Assembly (NCBI RefSeq): GCF_019565505.1
Contig: NZ_CP067378.1
Span: forward strand, 2,046,001 to 2,110,000
Reading direction: 5' to 3'
Origin: Flavobacterium davisii
Lineage (GTDB): Bacteria; Bacteroidota; Bacteroidia; Flavobacteriales; Flavobacteriaceae
Length of the DNA stretch: 64,000 nucleotides
Part shown: one piece after another, positions 9,346 through 20,058 of the stretch
Numbering within the stretch: the first letter of the stretch is position 1
How the letters are laid out: every line of letters begins with the position of its first letter
Program-made: the position numbers and the translations under genes
Notes under the pieces: generated by a model
Seen by the model: only the letters and a program-made list of their open reading frames with translations
Told to the model about the DNA's origin: nothing
Databases searched by the model: none

Positions 9346-11243
9346 TTAGTATGCTCTCATGTTATTTCCTTCGTAGAAGTTTATGAAAGCCCTATTTACC
9401 ACACGGTTTCCTCCATCCGTAGGATAATTGCCAGTAAAATACCAGTCGCCTAAATTTTTTGGACAGGCTTTGTGTAGGTTTTCTACTGATTGAAAAATTA
9501 TTTTTATTTCGGCATTTATGGTAGATTCTTTTAGCATTTCAGCAATTTTATCTGAAATTTGTTCATCTGTAAATTGAGCATATAACTCATTTACATAATT
9601 TATTACTTCTGAATCTTGCTTGTGTTCTTGTGCTTTACATTTTGTATAAATGTCTTCTACCAGATGGTATTTGTTGGTTTGCTTTAGTAAATCTAACATG
9701 GCTTGAAAGGCGATTAAAGTTTCTAATTTAGCCATGTCAATACCATAGCAATCGGGGTAGCGTATTTGTGGTGCAGAAGAAACAATAATGATTTTTTTAG
9801 GATTTAAACGATCCATCATTTTGATAATACTTTTCTTTAAGGTTGTTCCTCTTACAATACTATCATCAATGATTACGAGATTGTCAGATTTTTTTACGAC
9901 TCCGTAAGTTACATCGTATACATGAGCTACCATGTCATCTCGAGAATCATCATTTGTAATAAAAGTTCTAAGTTTAGCATCCTTGATCGCAATTTTTTCA
10001 GAACGTATTTTAACATCTAAGATTTCTTTTAGACGATCGGGTGATAATTGTTCTTTTTGCTCAAGAATGGTGTTTATTTTGCGTTGGTTTAAGAAGTCAT
10101 TAGCGGCTTCTATCATTCCAAAGAAAGAAGTTTCAGCTGTATTAGGGATGTATGAAAAAACGGTATTGTCGGTGTCATTTTCAATTGCTTTTAAAACTTC
10201 GGGAAGGATTAATTTTCCTAGATTTTTTCGCTCTTGATAGATTTCGGCATCACTTCCTCTAGAAAAATAAATACGTTCAAAAGAGCATGCTTTTTTTAGA
10301 GTAGCTTCTCTTATTTTTTCATCAATCACAAGGCCGTTTTTCTTAATGATAATGGCGTGCCCGGGCGTAATTTCTTGAATAGATTCAAAAGGAACATTGA
10401 AAACAGTTTGAATTACAGGGCGTTCAGAGGCAACTACTACAATTTCGTCATCATGGTAATAAAAAGCGGGGCGTATACCTGCTGGATCACGTGTAACAAA
10501 AGCGTCTCCATGACCTATTAAACCAGCCATGGCATATCCGCCATCCCAATTTTTAGAAGCTCTTCGTAAAATACGTCCAACATCCAGTCGTTCAGCAATT
10601 ACAGGGGATGCTTCTTGTTTGCTAAGGCCTTCTTCTTTGCATTTCTGGTATAAATCGGTTACTTCGTCATCAAGGAAATGACCTATTTTTTCCATAACGG
10701 TTACTGTGTCAGCCATTTGTTTAGGGTGTTGTCCTAAACGAACTAAGTCGCCAAAAAGTTCTTTTACATTGGTCATGTTAAAATTACCAGCCACAATTAA
10801 ATTGCGGTTCATCCAGTTGTTTTGGCGAAGGAAAGGATGTACATTTTCAATGCTGTTTTTGCCAAATGTCCCATAGCGAACATGTCCAAGAAAAACCTCT
10901 CCTATATAAGGAATGTTTTCCTTCAATAAATTTATATTATTTTTATATTCGGGGTGTAATTCTAGTTCTTGATTGATGCGCGAATTAATTTGTGCGAAAA
11001 TATCTTGAATGGGTTGTGCTTGGTTAGAACGTATTCTACTGATATAACGTACTCCGGGGTTACATCTAATTTAATACTTGCTAAGCCAGCACCGTCTTGA
11101 CCTCTGTTGTGTTGTTTTTCAAGAAGCAGGTACATTTTTTCAACCCCGTAAAAAGCCGTGCCATACTTTTCTTTATAATATTCTAAGGGTTTTTTTAATC
11201 TCAAAAGTGCTATACCGCACTCGTGTTTAATTGCATCGCTCAT
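9346..11243 (-). CDS. purF: Amidophosphoribosyltransferase (one frameshift)
   Basis: PurF catalyses the first committed step of purine synthesis, forming phosphoribosylamine from PRPP and glutamine. The N-terminal class II glutamine amidotransferase domain begins MSDAIKHECGIALL, with Cys9 as the presumed nucleophile after propeptide removal; EKQHNRGQDGAG follows. The phosphoribosyltransferase domain has LVIIDDSIVRGTT near residue 470. The frame breaks at 11054-11059, where the plus strand reads CTCCGGGGT; one more C (CCCGGGG) restores DVTPGVRYISRIR. The resulting 632 residues fit the long Bacteroidetes form of PurF. A terminator-like hairpin upstream separates it from the PfkB gene, so it likely has its own promoter. 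Confidence 0.93.
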
Positions 11244-11304
11244 TGTGTTGTTGGTTGTGTGTAGTTAAGACCGAAAAGCATCGGTGTCGTAAAATTTTAA
11301 TTAA

Positions 11305-11328
11305 AAAAGCCCCGAAAAAACGGGGCGA
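11305..11328 (-). terminator. Intrinsic terminator after the PfkB kinase gene
   Basis: GCCCCG-A6-CGGGGC (11309-11326) reads on the minus strand as a strong GC stem followed by a T run. It lies directly downstream of the kinase gene and upstream of purF. Confidence 0.8.
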
Positions 11329-11332
11329 AAAT

Positions 11333-12259
11333 TTATGATAATTCTATCTCAAACTGTGTTAAGGCTTTAAATTGTCTTAATCGAGTTTGGGCTTCTTCCT
11401 TTGTTAAGTTTACCATGCGTTCTGTACCGAATTTTTCTACACAAAAAGAAGCTAAGTTAGATCCATGTACAATTGCTGATTTCATATTTTCAAAAGAAAT
11501 ATTTTCGCTTTGTGTAATGAAGCCAGAAAATCCTCCAGCAAAGGTATCACCAGCGCCTGTTGGATCATACACTTCTTCTAAAGGTAATGCGGGTGCAAAG
11601 AAAACCTCTTTTTCATTGAAAAGTAAAGCGCCGTGTTCTCCTTTTTTGATTACGACATATTTAGGTCCCATTTCATGAATTTTAGCGGCAGCTTTAACCA
11701 AAGAATACTCACCTGATAACTGGCGTGCCTCCTCATCATTGATTGTGATTACGTCTACACGTTTCATTACGGCTTTTAATTCTTCTAGAGCACAATCCAT
11801 CCAGAAATTCATTGTATCCAGAACTACTAATTTGGGTTTGTCGGTTAATTGATCTAATACGCTTGACTGTACTAATGGATGTAGATTACCTAGCATTATG
11901 ACATCTGCATTCTTGAAATTATCAGGAACTACAGGTTTAAAATCAGCTAATACGTTTAATTCAGTTACTAATGTATCGCGAGAATTTAAGTCATTATGGT
12001 ATTTTCCACTCCAGAAAAAAGTCTTGCCTCCTTTTACCACTTCTAAGCCATTTACATCTATGTTTCTAGATTTTAATAAGTCAATATATTCTTGAGGAAA
12101 ATCTTCTCCCACAACAGATACGATGGCTGATTGTAAATTAAAATTAGAAGCAGATAGACCGATGAAGGTAGCAGCTCCTCCTAAAATTTTATCAGTTTTA
12201 CCAAACGGCGTTTCAATAGCGTCAAAAGCTACTGTTCCTACAATCAATAATTTGTTCAT
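11333..12259 (-). CDS. PfkB-family sugar/nucleoside kinase
   Basis: A 308-residue ribokinase-like kinase. It has the N-terminal GTVAFDAIETPFG with the glycine-rich GGAATFIGLSASNF (PfkB signature 1 region) and the C-terminal signature DPTGAGDTFAGGFSGF near 235-250 with the catalytic Asp. Family members phosphorylate ribose, adenosine, fructose derivatives and others; the specificity cannot be read here. The position just upstream of purF suggests nucleoside or ribose metabolism, but an intervening terminator weakens that link. The gene is intact. Confidence 0.85.
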   Translation of the reverse strand: MNKLLIVGTVAFDAIETPFGKTDKILGGAATFIGLSASNFNLQSAIVSVVGEDFPQEYIDLLKSRNIDVNGLEVVKGGKTFFWSGKYHNDLNSRDTLVTELNVLADFKPVVPDNFKNADVIMLGNLHPLVQSSVLDQLTDKPKLVVLDTMNFWMDCALEELKAVMKRVDVITINDEEARQLSGEYSLVKAAAKIHEMGPKYVVIKKGEHGALLFNEKEVFFAPALPLEEVYDPTGAGDTFAGGFSGFITQSENISFENMKSAIVHGSNLASFCVEKFGTERMVNLTKEEAQTRLRQFKALTQFEIELS

Positions 12260-12408
12260 AAACGAATTGAAAATTAGAGCGCAAAGTTACAATTATAAGT
12301 TGTAAAGTGCAAAGTTTTAAGTATTAGAAAAAGGAAAGGCGTTAATTTAAGAAAAAGAATAAAGAACAAATCGTTCTAAAGCTTTGTGAAAAAGATAATA
12401 AAATGAGG

Positions 12409-12545
12409 AAGCATCCAAAAAAAATAAATCTTGTGTTTTCTTTAATTGATTTGTTATCATTGGTTAAAGATTGAAATATTTTAGAATACAAGATGATTAG
12501 GCAAGTAAAAGTTGTAAACTAATTGTTTTATTTTTTGGATGCTTT
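12409..12545. repeat. 137-bp element with about 19-bp inverted ends
   Basis: AAGCATCCAAAAAAAATAAA (12409-12428) is matched by its near-perfect inverse at 12527-12545, with about 100 bases between. The element fills most of the gap between the PfkB and hflX genes. It may be a small non-autonomous insertion or a large stem-loop; I see one copy in the window and no coding content. Confidence 0.45.
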
Positions 12546-12555
12546 CTCGTTTATT

Positions 12556-13777
12556 TTATTCTCCATCAGCTTCTTTATAATCAGGATATAAGAAATTATT
12601 ATAAGGAAATCGTGTAATGTGAATTTGTCTTACGGCTTCGTAAACTTTTTCTCTAAATTCTTCAAAATTATGTTTTTCAGTAGCTGAAATAAACAAGGCA
12701 TGATTTTCACCTAAACGATTCATCCATGTGTTTTTCCAATCTTGAAGAGTGTAATGCTTAGTTGTTTTTTCTGTAATCAAATCATCTTCTGCGATGGTTA
12801 AATGTTGGTAAGAGTCTATTTTGTTAAATACCATAATAGTGGGTTTATCCGAGCTCTTGATGTCTTGTAAAATTTGATTGACGGATTCTATATGATCTTC
12901 AAATTCAGGATGTGAAATATCTACTACATGTAGTAAGAGATCAGCTTCTCGTACTTCATCTAGTGTGCTTTTAAAAGATTCGACTAATTGAGTAGGTAAT
13001 TTCCGAATAAATCCTACTGTATCTGAAAGGAGGAAGGGCAAATTTTTGATTACTACTTTTCTTACTGTAGTGTCTAAAGTTGCAAATAATTTGTTTTCAA
13101 CAAATACTTCACTTTTTCCAACGGCATTCATAAGAGTAGATTTTCCAACGTTCGTATAACCAACTAAGGCAACGCGAACCATAGCTCCTCTATTACTGCG
13201 CTGAATAGCCATTTGTTTGTCTATGGTTTTAATTTTTTCTTTTAATAGCGCAATGCGATCGCGTACAATACGACGGTCGGTTTCAATTTCTGTTTCTCCG
13301 AGGACCACGCATTCCAATTCCACCTCGTTGACGCTCTAAGTGGGTCCACATACCAGTTAGTCTTGGGAGTAGATATTGACATTGTGCTAATTCAACTTGC
13401 GTGCGAGCATACGAGGTTTCAGCACGTTGGGCAAATATATCTAGGATAAGATTGGTACGATCTAATACTTTACAATCTAATTCGCGGGTAATATTTTTTT
13501 GTTGTGCGGGTGAAAGTTCGTCATCAAAAATAACTGTTTTGATATCGTTTTCTTTGATGTATATATTAATTTGATCAAGTTTTCCTGTACCAACAAATGT
13601 TTTAGGATTAGGTTTGTCCATTTTTTGTGTAAAACGTTTTACCACTTCACCACCAGCAGTAAAGGTCAAAAATTCTAATTCATCTAAATATTCATTTAGT
13701 TTGTCTTCGTTTTGACTTTGAGTTACGATCCCTACAATTACTGTTCTTTCAAAAATATGTTTTTCTTTTTCTAACAT
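12556..13777 (-). CDS. hflX: GTPase HflX (one frameshift)
   Basis: HflX is a ribosome-associated GTPase that splits stalled or hibernating ribosomes. The N-terminal domain (VIVGIVTQSQNEDKLNEYLDE, TAGGEVVKRFTQ, FVGTGKL) is followed by the linker motif RQRGGIGMRGPGE-E and the G domain: P-loop GYTNVGKSTLMN, DTVGFIRKLP, and NKID. The frame breaks within RGPGE at 13298-13303, where the plus strand reads CCGAGG; deleting the A gives Pro-Gly and a continuous 406-residue protein. The start at 13777 (MLEKEKHIFERT) fits homologues better than an ATG ten codons upstream. It is a single gene between two terminators or repeats. Confidence 0.92.
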
Positions 13778-13821
13778 TTCATTTAATTGAGGTACAAAAT
13801 TAAGCAATAAAATGATAGAAA

Positions 13822-13854
13822 TAAAAAACCCAATTCAATCTGAATTGGGTTTTT
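13822..13854 (-). terminator. Intrinsic terminator after the lipoprotein operon
   Basis: A 13-base perfect stem AAAACCCAATTCA/TGAATTGGGTTTT with a 3-base loop and flanking A/T tracts follows the DUF5689 lipoprotein gene on the minus strand. Confidence 0.85.
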
Positions 13855-13875
13855 ATACTAAATTTATTTTTTTAT

Positions 13876-15312
13876 TTAGTTTATTACGATGTCATCTAGG
13901 TGAATTGTAGTTGTTCTAGCTGGACTAAAACTGTAGCCTCCTGAGTATTCAAAGATGATATAACCGTTACCTGTTAAATTAACGGGGAAATTAAATACAC
14001 CGCTATTAACGAAAGGTTTTGTTGTTCCCGTTAAAGTACCTGAAGCAATTGTAAAATTAGAAGTAATATCTGTTAAAGAAGCATCACTTACTTTTGAAAA
14101 AGGAACATAGTTAGTAGAATAATAAACTTTTAAAACATTTCCTGTATTAAAACGATCCTGTGTTTTAAATGACATACTATTTGCTGCTGTAAAATCTACA
14201 GGAACAATAAAATAAGATTTATTGTTTTGTTCTTGTCCGCTAGATGCAGAGTTAAAAGCAGACATAACGATGTATTTATTACTGCTAAAGCTCGTTACAT
14301 ACCAATATTTAGATCCTAATAAAGGGTCATTAATATATTTAGGGAAATCTTTTGTTCCAGTTGTAATACTTCCAGCAGTATAGGTGTCAAAATTTTCTGT
14401 AAAAGAGCCAGAATAGGTTAAAGCAGAACCTCCTAAAGCAGGAGCTAAATCAACTTCTTTTCTGTCTTCAGTTAACTGAATGTCTCTTTCTGTACGTGGT
14501 ATAAATTGGTAATCAGAACCAAATTTTGTTAAAACCCCTCTAATTTTACCATTTTTGTTAGAAATGGTTTTACTAGCAAATTTTGCAAACTCACTAATTC
14601 TTACAATAATTTTATTACCATTTAAGTCTGTTATTAAATGGTTTGTCGCACTACCTAAATTGTTAAGAGTAGGGTCGAAGTATTTTTTACCAACTGAAGC
14701 ATCCAAAAATTGAACATCCTTTAATTCAATTAATTTGTTGATATAAGAATCATTTAATATTTGATTGATAAATAAAGGTTTTTTAACAATTTTTTCCTCT
14801 CCTACGTTTTCGCATGACTTTTTGATAATATTTTTATAGGTAACGAAAGAAATTCTTCCAACTTGATCGTCTGCGGTATTATTAGGTGTTTCATTATTAA
14901 ATATTTCACCTATTATTGTAGAAGCGTTTTTATTGGTGTAGGATAGGCCATTCATTTTTATGTAAACTTTTCTTCCTGGCTCAAATTCAGTATGTAAATT
15001 GCTTTGATCTACGGGTATACTAAAGCCTACAGTACCAGATCCATTATCAACTGATTCAAATGAAATGGATTTGTAAAAAGTACCTCCTTCGTCGCTTGAA
15101 GTAACGATTGCCTCAATGATATCATCTGCTTTATGAGTTGTAAAACCATTGGTAGGAGCTTGATTTGTAAAATCAGTAACTTTTTTATTAGGCGTTAGAC
15201 TTTCACAAAGGTTATTCGTACTGGGTGTATCGAACTTTTCATTTACACAGGCTACGCTTGTACATAGTATAAACGAATAAACTAAAAAACTTTTAATATT
15301 TATATTTTTCAT
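13876..15312 (-). CDS. DUF5689/choice-of-anchor J domain lipoprotein
   Basis: A 478-residue lipoprotein with signal peptide and lipobox (TSVAC, Cys about 22). Residues about 40-280 look like DUF5689 (IIEAIVTSSDEGG-FYKSISFE, GRKVYIKMNGLSY, LIELKDVQF). The C-terminal 180 residues resemble a choice-of-anchor/cleaved-adhesin beta domain (GSFTENFDTYTAG, YIIFEYSGGYS, IHLDDIVI). Downstream of a TonB receptor and a second lipoprotein in the same direction, it is a likely surface-exposed partner of the receptor. In flavobacteria this arrangement often accompanies a secreted endonuclease/phosphatase gene, which is present here on the opposite strand. The substrate is not established. Confidence 0.75.
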   Translation of the reverse strand: MKNINIKSFLVYSFILCTSVACVNEKFDTPSTNNLCESLTPNKKVTDFTNQAPTNGFTTHKADDIIEAIVTSSDEGGTFYKSISFESVDNGSGTVGFSIPVDQSNLHTEFEPGRKVYIKMNGLSYTNKNASTIIGEIFNNETPNNTADDQVGRISFVTYKNIIKKSCENVGEEKIVKKPLFINQILNDSYINKLIELKDVQFLDASVGKKYFDPTLNNLGSATNHLITDLNGNKIIVRISEFAKFASKTISNKNGKIRGVLTKFGSDYQFIPRTERDIQLTEDRKEVDLAPALGGSALTYSGSFTENFDTYTAGSITTGTKDFPKYINDPLLGSKYWYVTSFSSNKYIVMSAFNSASSGQEQNNKSYFIVPVDFTAANSMSFKTQDRFNTGNVLKVYYSTNYVPFSKVSDASLTDITSNFTIASGTLTGTTKPFVNSGVFNFPVNLTGNGYIIFEYSGGYSFSPARTTTIHLDDIVIN

Positions 15313-15318
15313 AACGTC

Positions 15319-15951
15319 TTAGTTCATAAAAAGTTTAATATTGTCTAACTGATAAGTAGTAGTTAAACCGTTTGTTTTGTTTCCTGCGTACTTAAACGCA
15401 ATTTGGATATTTTTGCCTTTATAAGCTGATAAGCTAAGGATTCCACTTGAAATGAATTTATCTACTTCTGTAGAAGTGGGTAACTTAACGTTCAAAGGAG
15501 TCCATGTGGCAGTACTGATACCTGCTTTTGTACCGTCGTAATTTTCGGAAATCAAAACGGTTAAATTGCTACCTGTCCAGAATCTAACTTTGGTGTCGAA
15601 AGAGAAAAAAGTTTCTTTTTGAGAGTCAAGTAGCGTATTTGGAGTGATTAACCATGCTTCATCTGTTGTATTAGCAGCGGAATAAAAAGATGAGAACTCG
15701 GCATACTTATTAGAGTCTGCTAAACGGCTATTCCATAATCTAGTTCCTGTTGTACTTAGATTATAATTAGACCAACCTTTAATATTAATGGGTATTTCTG
15801 TAGATCCTGAACCTGATGTTGTTGCTTCAAAGTTTTCAAATAAATAGGCCACTTTAATTTCAGGAATGTCAAAATCCTTTTCTTTATCACAAGCTATGAA
15901 TAATCCAGCAGCGATAACTGAAGTAATAATTGATTTTAAAAATTTTTTCAT
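15319..15951 (-). CDS. Choice-of-anchor J type lipoprotein
   Basis: About 210 residues beginning MKKFLKSIITSVIAAGLFIAC with a lipobox Cys near 21. An ATG eight codons upstream is less likely because it precedes the normal signal peptide. The mature part (LFENFEATTSGSG, WNSRLADSNKYAEFSSF, DEAWLITP, VKFKY-like IQIAFKYAGN, YQLDNIKLFMN) has the beta-sandwich pattern of choice-of-anchor J proteins. It lies 10 bases after the TonB receptor and 6 bases before the DUF5689 gene, so all three form one operon. Probably an outer-membrane-anchored binding protein; ligand unknown. Confidence 0.7.
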   Translation of the reverse strand: MKKFLKSIITSVIAAGLFIACDKEKDFDIPEIKVAYLFENFEATTSGSGSTEIPINIKGWSNYNLSTTGTRLWNSRLADSNKYAEFSSFYSAANTTDEAWLITPNTLLDSQKETFFSFDTKVRFWTGSNLTVLISENYDGTKAGISTATWTPLNVKLPTSTEVDKFISSGILSLSAYKGKNIQIAFKYAGNKTNGLTTTYQLDNIKLFMN

Positions 15952-15961
15952 AGTTGTGTTT

Positions 15962-18773
15962 TTAGAAATTAACATATAAATTCACAAAGAAATTCCTTCC
16001 ATAACCGTAGAAATATTTTGAACCAAAAGTTCTGATACCACTTTGTGAGTCTTGGTTTAGTAAAGGGAATGTTGCTTTTCTTGCTTGTTCAAAACCACCT
16101 GTTTTAAATATTTTATCTAAAGCGTTGTTAACTGTGGCAAAAAAAACCGAAGGTAACTCCTTTTTTTACTCTCCAAGATTTACCCCCGCTTAAGTTTAAT
16201 AAGAAGTACGCTGGCAAACGCTCTTGTTGTAAAGCTTTTCTTACTGAATTTTCATTAACACCATCGTAAGAAATACCTGTTTTATCATCAATAGTGAAAT
16301 TATTTGTTCTTAAAATATTTGAAACGCCAACATAAGTTTGATCAAAATAGTTATAATTAGCACTTACATACCAAAAATTAGGATTACGATATTCTAAACC
16401 AAATGAACCTGCTATTTGTGGCATGCCACCAACTCTATATCCTTTTAGATATGTTTTTCCAAAATTTTCAACTGGATAGTTGTTAGATTCTGTAGCCGCA
16501 GCATCATTGTTAAGTCTTAGTGTTGGATTGTTGTCGTAAGTGTATTCACCGTATGAACCAGCTAATGAAGCTTTGATTGTGGAGCTAATTTGGTATTCTA
16601 TACCTAACTCACTACCAATACTCTTTTTGTCCATACCTGTTACAATTTCACTTACAAAAGCATCGTCATTACCGTTGTTTGTGTCTTCGTCAATAACTCC
16701 TTCGGCAAAAAAGAAAGCTACATTTGTTGTGTTTGATACTTTGTTATAAAACCCTGTAATTCTAGATTTAAATTTAGGGGTACGAATGATATAGCTGGCA
16801 TCTGCACTAACTATTTTTTCACTAGCAAGATCAATCGTTACATTGTTATTGTAGCGAGTATTAGCAAACGTATTTCTTAAGTTAGGAGCTTTGGTTAAAA
16901 AGGCACCATTAAAGTCAAATAAATGACGGCTTGATAATTTGTATGTTATACCTCCTTTAAAACCATAGTTGTCAAAAGATGGGCGTTCGCTTTTCCCGAA
17001 TGAGTTAGCGGCATATTTTCCATTTCTGTATAAGCCTTCTCTTTCATATTCCGATCTGGAAAAAGTTTGAGATAGGTAGAAGTCTGCTTTTTTGAAGTTA
17101 AATTTAAATTGCGTAAAAGCGTCAATTACAGTAGCTCTTAAATTATAATTATATTCAAAAATATCATTAAGTTGAATTTTTTGATTAGGATTATTTAGGT
17201 CAAATTGGGCAAAATCACCTTTTGATATATAAAAAGGATCAAAGTTTTCGGTGTATTTAGCGCCTAAAAGATCTGCTGCCACAGCATATTGATGTGATTT
17301 TAATTTTTTGAAATTTACAGCTGCATTAAAACTTATTTTTTCTGAAAATTGAGAATTTAATATTGAGTTGGCGGTAATTTGTGTATCGTCATTTCTTTGT
17401 TCAGTCAATAAGTAATAGGCTTTTCCAGCTACATTGTTAGGGTTTGTATTAGCATAATATATTTCATCCCAGTTGATTTGACCATTGTTTTTAAAATCAG
17501 CTAAAGCGTTTGCGGCTCTTGTGTAGTCTGGAATCCATGCACCCGTATTTTCATTTGTTAGGTTTAGATAAGTACTTGGTAACTTTTTGTAGTATGTAGG
17601 ATCAGGATTATTACTACCGGATATTCTAGTCTTGCATTGGCAATAGAACCCGATTGAAATGCTAAATTCGTATTTAATCTGGTTTTGTCGCTAAATTTCC
17701 AGTAATGACTTAACATTACGATAGGCTCATTTATAAAACGGTCTCTACTATTGCGTTTTTTTCCTTCTTGCCAACCCCAATAAGAATTGTATTTATATCC
17801 TTTAATATCTGTTACTTCATCTGTATTAGGAGAGGTTCTGCCTCTTCTATTTTGAGCATAAATGGAAGTGAAGTTTAAAACATGTTTTTTACCCAATCTT
17901 TTTTCAACACTTGCAAATAATGAATTGGCCGCCATATCCGTTCCTTCAAAATGTCCTTCTTGAGCCCATCTTCTACTAGCAGATACCACAAAAGCCCATC
18001 CTTTACTGTCTAAACCAGAAGCATGAGTACCCATTGCTCTCCAGTTGTAATTAGTGTTAGTTCCTGAAAAAGAAATTCGCGTTCCGAGGTCTGTACAAAG
18101 AAGCTCTAGTATTTATTTCTTGAGTGCCTAATATACTACCAAATGTATAGTCGGAAGCGGTGCTTCCCATAGTAAATTCTTGATTTCTAGTAGCATCATT
18201 AAGGCCACCCCAATTGCTCCATTGAGCACGACCATCCCATATTTTGTTCATGGAAACACCATTTATCATAGTATTCCCGTATTCATTGTCTAATCCTCTA
18301 ATTCTAAAACGAGCTCCTCCCCAGTTAAATGCAGCAGCCTGTTGATAAGTGTCTCTGGTGGCTTGTAAAAGGCCAGAAGTGCTTTCAGAGCCACTATTGT
18401 CGTCACCTAAATCATTTTCTGTTAAAGTAACTAAACTTAATTGTTGTTCTTGATTTTGAGAATCATCTTCAAGAATAATTACCCCTAAATCTAAAATTTG
18501 ATTAGTCATAATTTCTAAGGCTAAAAGTTGTTCTTTATAGCCATCACTTTTAACTTTTAATAGCTGCTTACCAGCTCGAAGGCCTTTAATGGTAAACTTA
18601 CCCTCCGAATTTGTTAACTGCGATAAGTTAGTGTTTTCAATAGTAGTCACTACATTCTGTAGAGGCTTATTAGTTTTGTAGTCAATAACCTTTCCTGAAA
18701 TTCCTGTTGGTTGTTGTGCAAAAACTAAAACTGCCTGTAGTACCAATAAGGTACTAAAAACTAGTTTTTTCAT
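15962..18773 (-). CDS. TonB-dependent receptor with carboxypeptidase-regulatory-like N-domain (three frameshifts)
   Basis: A signal peptide (residues 1-19) is followed by a CarboxypepD-regulatory-like beta domain (GISGKVIDYKTNKPLQNVVTT), a plug region (FRIRGLDNEYGNTMINGVSM) and a long beta-barrel ending in the aromatic FVNLYVNF. TonB receptors import ligands through the outer membrane. Three breaks interrupt it: CCGAGG at 18084-18089 (one extra base; restores YRPGTRISF), CCGG at 17617-17620 (one base short; restores EYPGSNNPDP), and an A8 run at 16139-16146 (one extra; restores FFATVNNALDKIF). Corrected length is 936 residues. It heads an operon with two lipoproteins and is divergent from a secreted phosphatase/nuclease gene. 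Substrate unproven; phosphorus- or nucleotide-containing ligands are a reasonable guess. Confidence 0.88.
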
Positions 18774-18910
18774 AAATAAAATTAAAAATTAATTTACTTT
18801 TCCTACTTTAAATGGTTAAAAATAGGGCGACAAATGTATGACATTTGATATAATTATTTACTTTTGGTGCGAAAATATTCTATGTTTTAATGATTTTTTA
18901 ATATAAAGAT

Positions 18911-20004
18911 ATGAAATTTACTAAAATTACTTGTCTGTTTTTTATGATATTGGCGATAGAAGGTGTTGCGCAGGCAAAAAGAGTGGCTATTAATACAATA
19001 GCATTTTACAATTTGGAGAACTTCTTTGATACTGTAAATGACCCCAATACAAATGATGAAGATTTTGTTTACACTCCTGAGAACTATGCAAAGAAGATAG
19101 ATAATTTAGCTCATGTTATTTCGGAGTTAGGAACAAGTGATAAACAAAAAAACGCTCCCGTAGTGTTAGGTGTAGCTGAAATAGAAAATCGTCGTGTTTT
19201 AGAAGATCTTATTAAACATCCATTATTGGTTAATTTAAATTACGGAATTGTACATTTTGACTCTCCAGATCGTCGTGGTATTGATTGTGGATTTTTATAT
19301 CAAAAAAAACATTTTAATCCAAGTAGCTATCAAAATTACCCTTTAATTATATCGGAAGATCAACAAGATAAAAAAGCAAAAGATAAAGATAAAAATGAAG
19401 GAGAAACAGATGATAATAGTGTAGATACTAAAACTAGAAGGATTTATACAAGAGATCAAATTTTGGTAACAGGTACTTTAGATGGTGAAGAAATGAGTTT
19501 TATAGTAAATCATTGGCCTTCACGTCGTGGAGGAGAAAAAGCTAGTAGCCCATTACGCGAAGCTGCTGCTGCTTTAAATAGGAAAATCATAGACTCTTTA
19601 CAAACTGTTAATCCCAATGCGAAAATTTTCACAATGGGGGATTTAAATGATGGACCATTTAATAAGAGTGTTAAAGAAATTTTAGGAGCTAAAGGAGAGA
19701 TAGAGGATGTTAAACCACAAGGGTTATATAATCCAGCAGAAAAAATGTTAAAAAAAGGAATTGGCACCTTAGCACATCGTGATGCTTGGGATTTTTTTGA
19801 TCAAATTATTTTTACAGAAACTTTGTTGCCACATAACAATGATTATTCAACTTGGAAATATTGGAAAGCAGGTGTGTATAATAAATCATTTATGATTCAA
19901 CAAACGGGACAATATAAAGGATATGCTCTTAGGAATACCACTGAAGGGCCCTGGGGTTTTCTGATCACTTTCCTTCCTATGTTTACCTAATAAAAGAATT
20001 CTAA
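18911..20004 (+). CDS. Secreted endonuclease/exonuclease/phosphatase-family protein (C-terminal frameshift)
   Basis: A signal peptide (residues 1-22) leads an EEP-fold domain: FYNLENFFDT, VLGVAEIENRRVLEDL (catalytic Glu), FIVNHWPSRRGGE, FTMGDLNDGPFN and a terminal SDHFP. Such enzymes cut phosphodiester bonds in DNA, RNA or lipids. As read, the last 17 residues are wrong: the sequence CCCTGGGG at 19949-19956, if originally CCCGGG, gives EGPGFSDHFPSYVYLIKEF, ending at 20004. This restores the catalytic His of SDH. Divergent from the TonB/DUF5689 operon, it probably works with it in scavenging, with products or substrates taken up by the receptor (inference). Confidence 0.82.
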
Positions 20005-20010
20005 AAAAAT

Positions 20011-20038
20011 AAAATCCCGTTTATTCGGGATTTTTTTA
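20011..20038 (+). terminator. Intrinsic terminator after the endonuclease/phosphatase gene
   Basis: AAAATCCCG/CGGGATTTT stem with a 6-base loop and a run of seven T's, 7 bases after the corrected stop codon. Confidence 0.8.
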
Positions 20039-20058
20039 TTCATATTTTTACATAAAAA

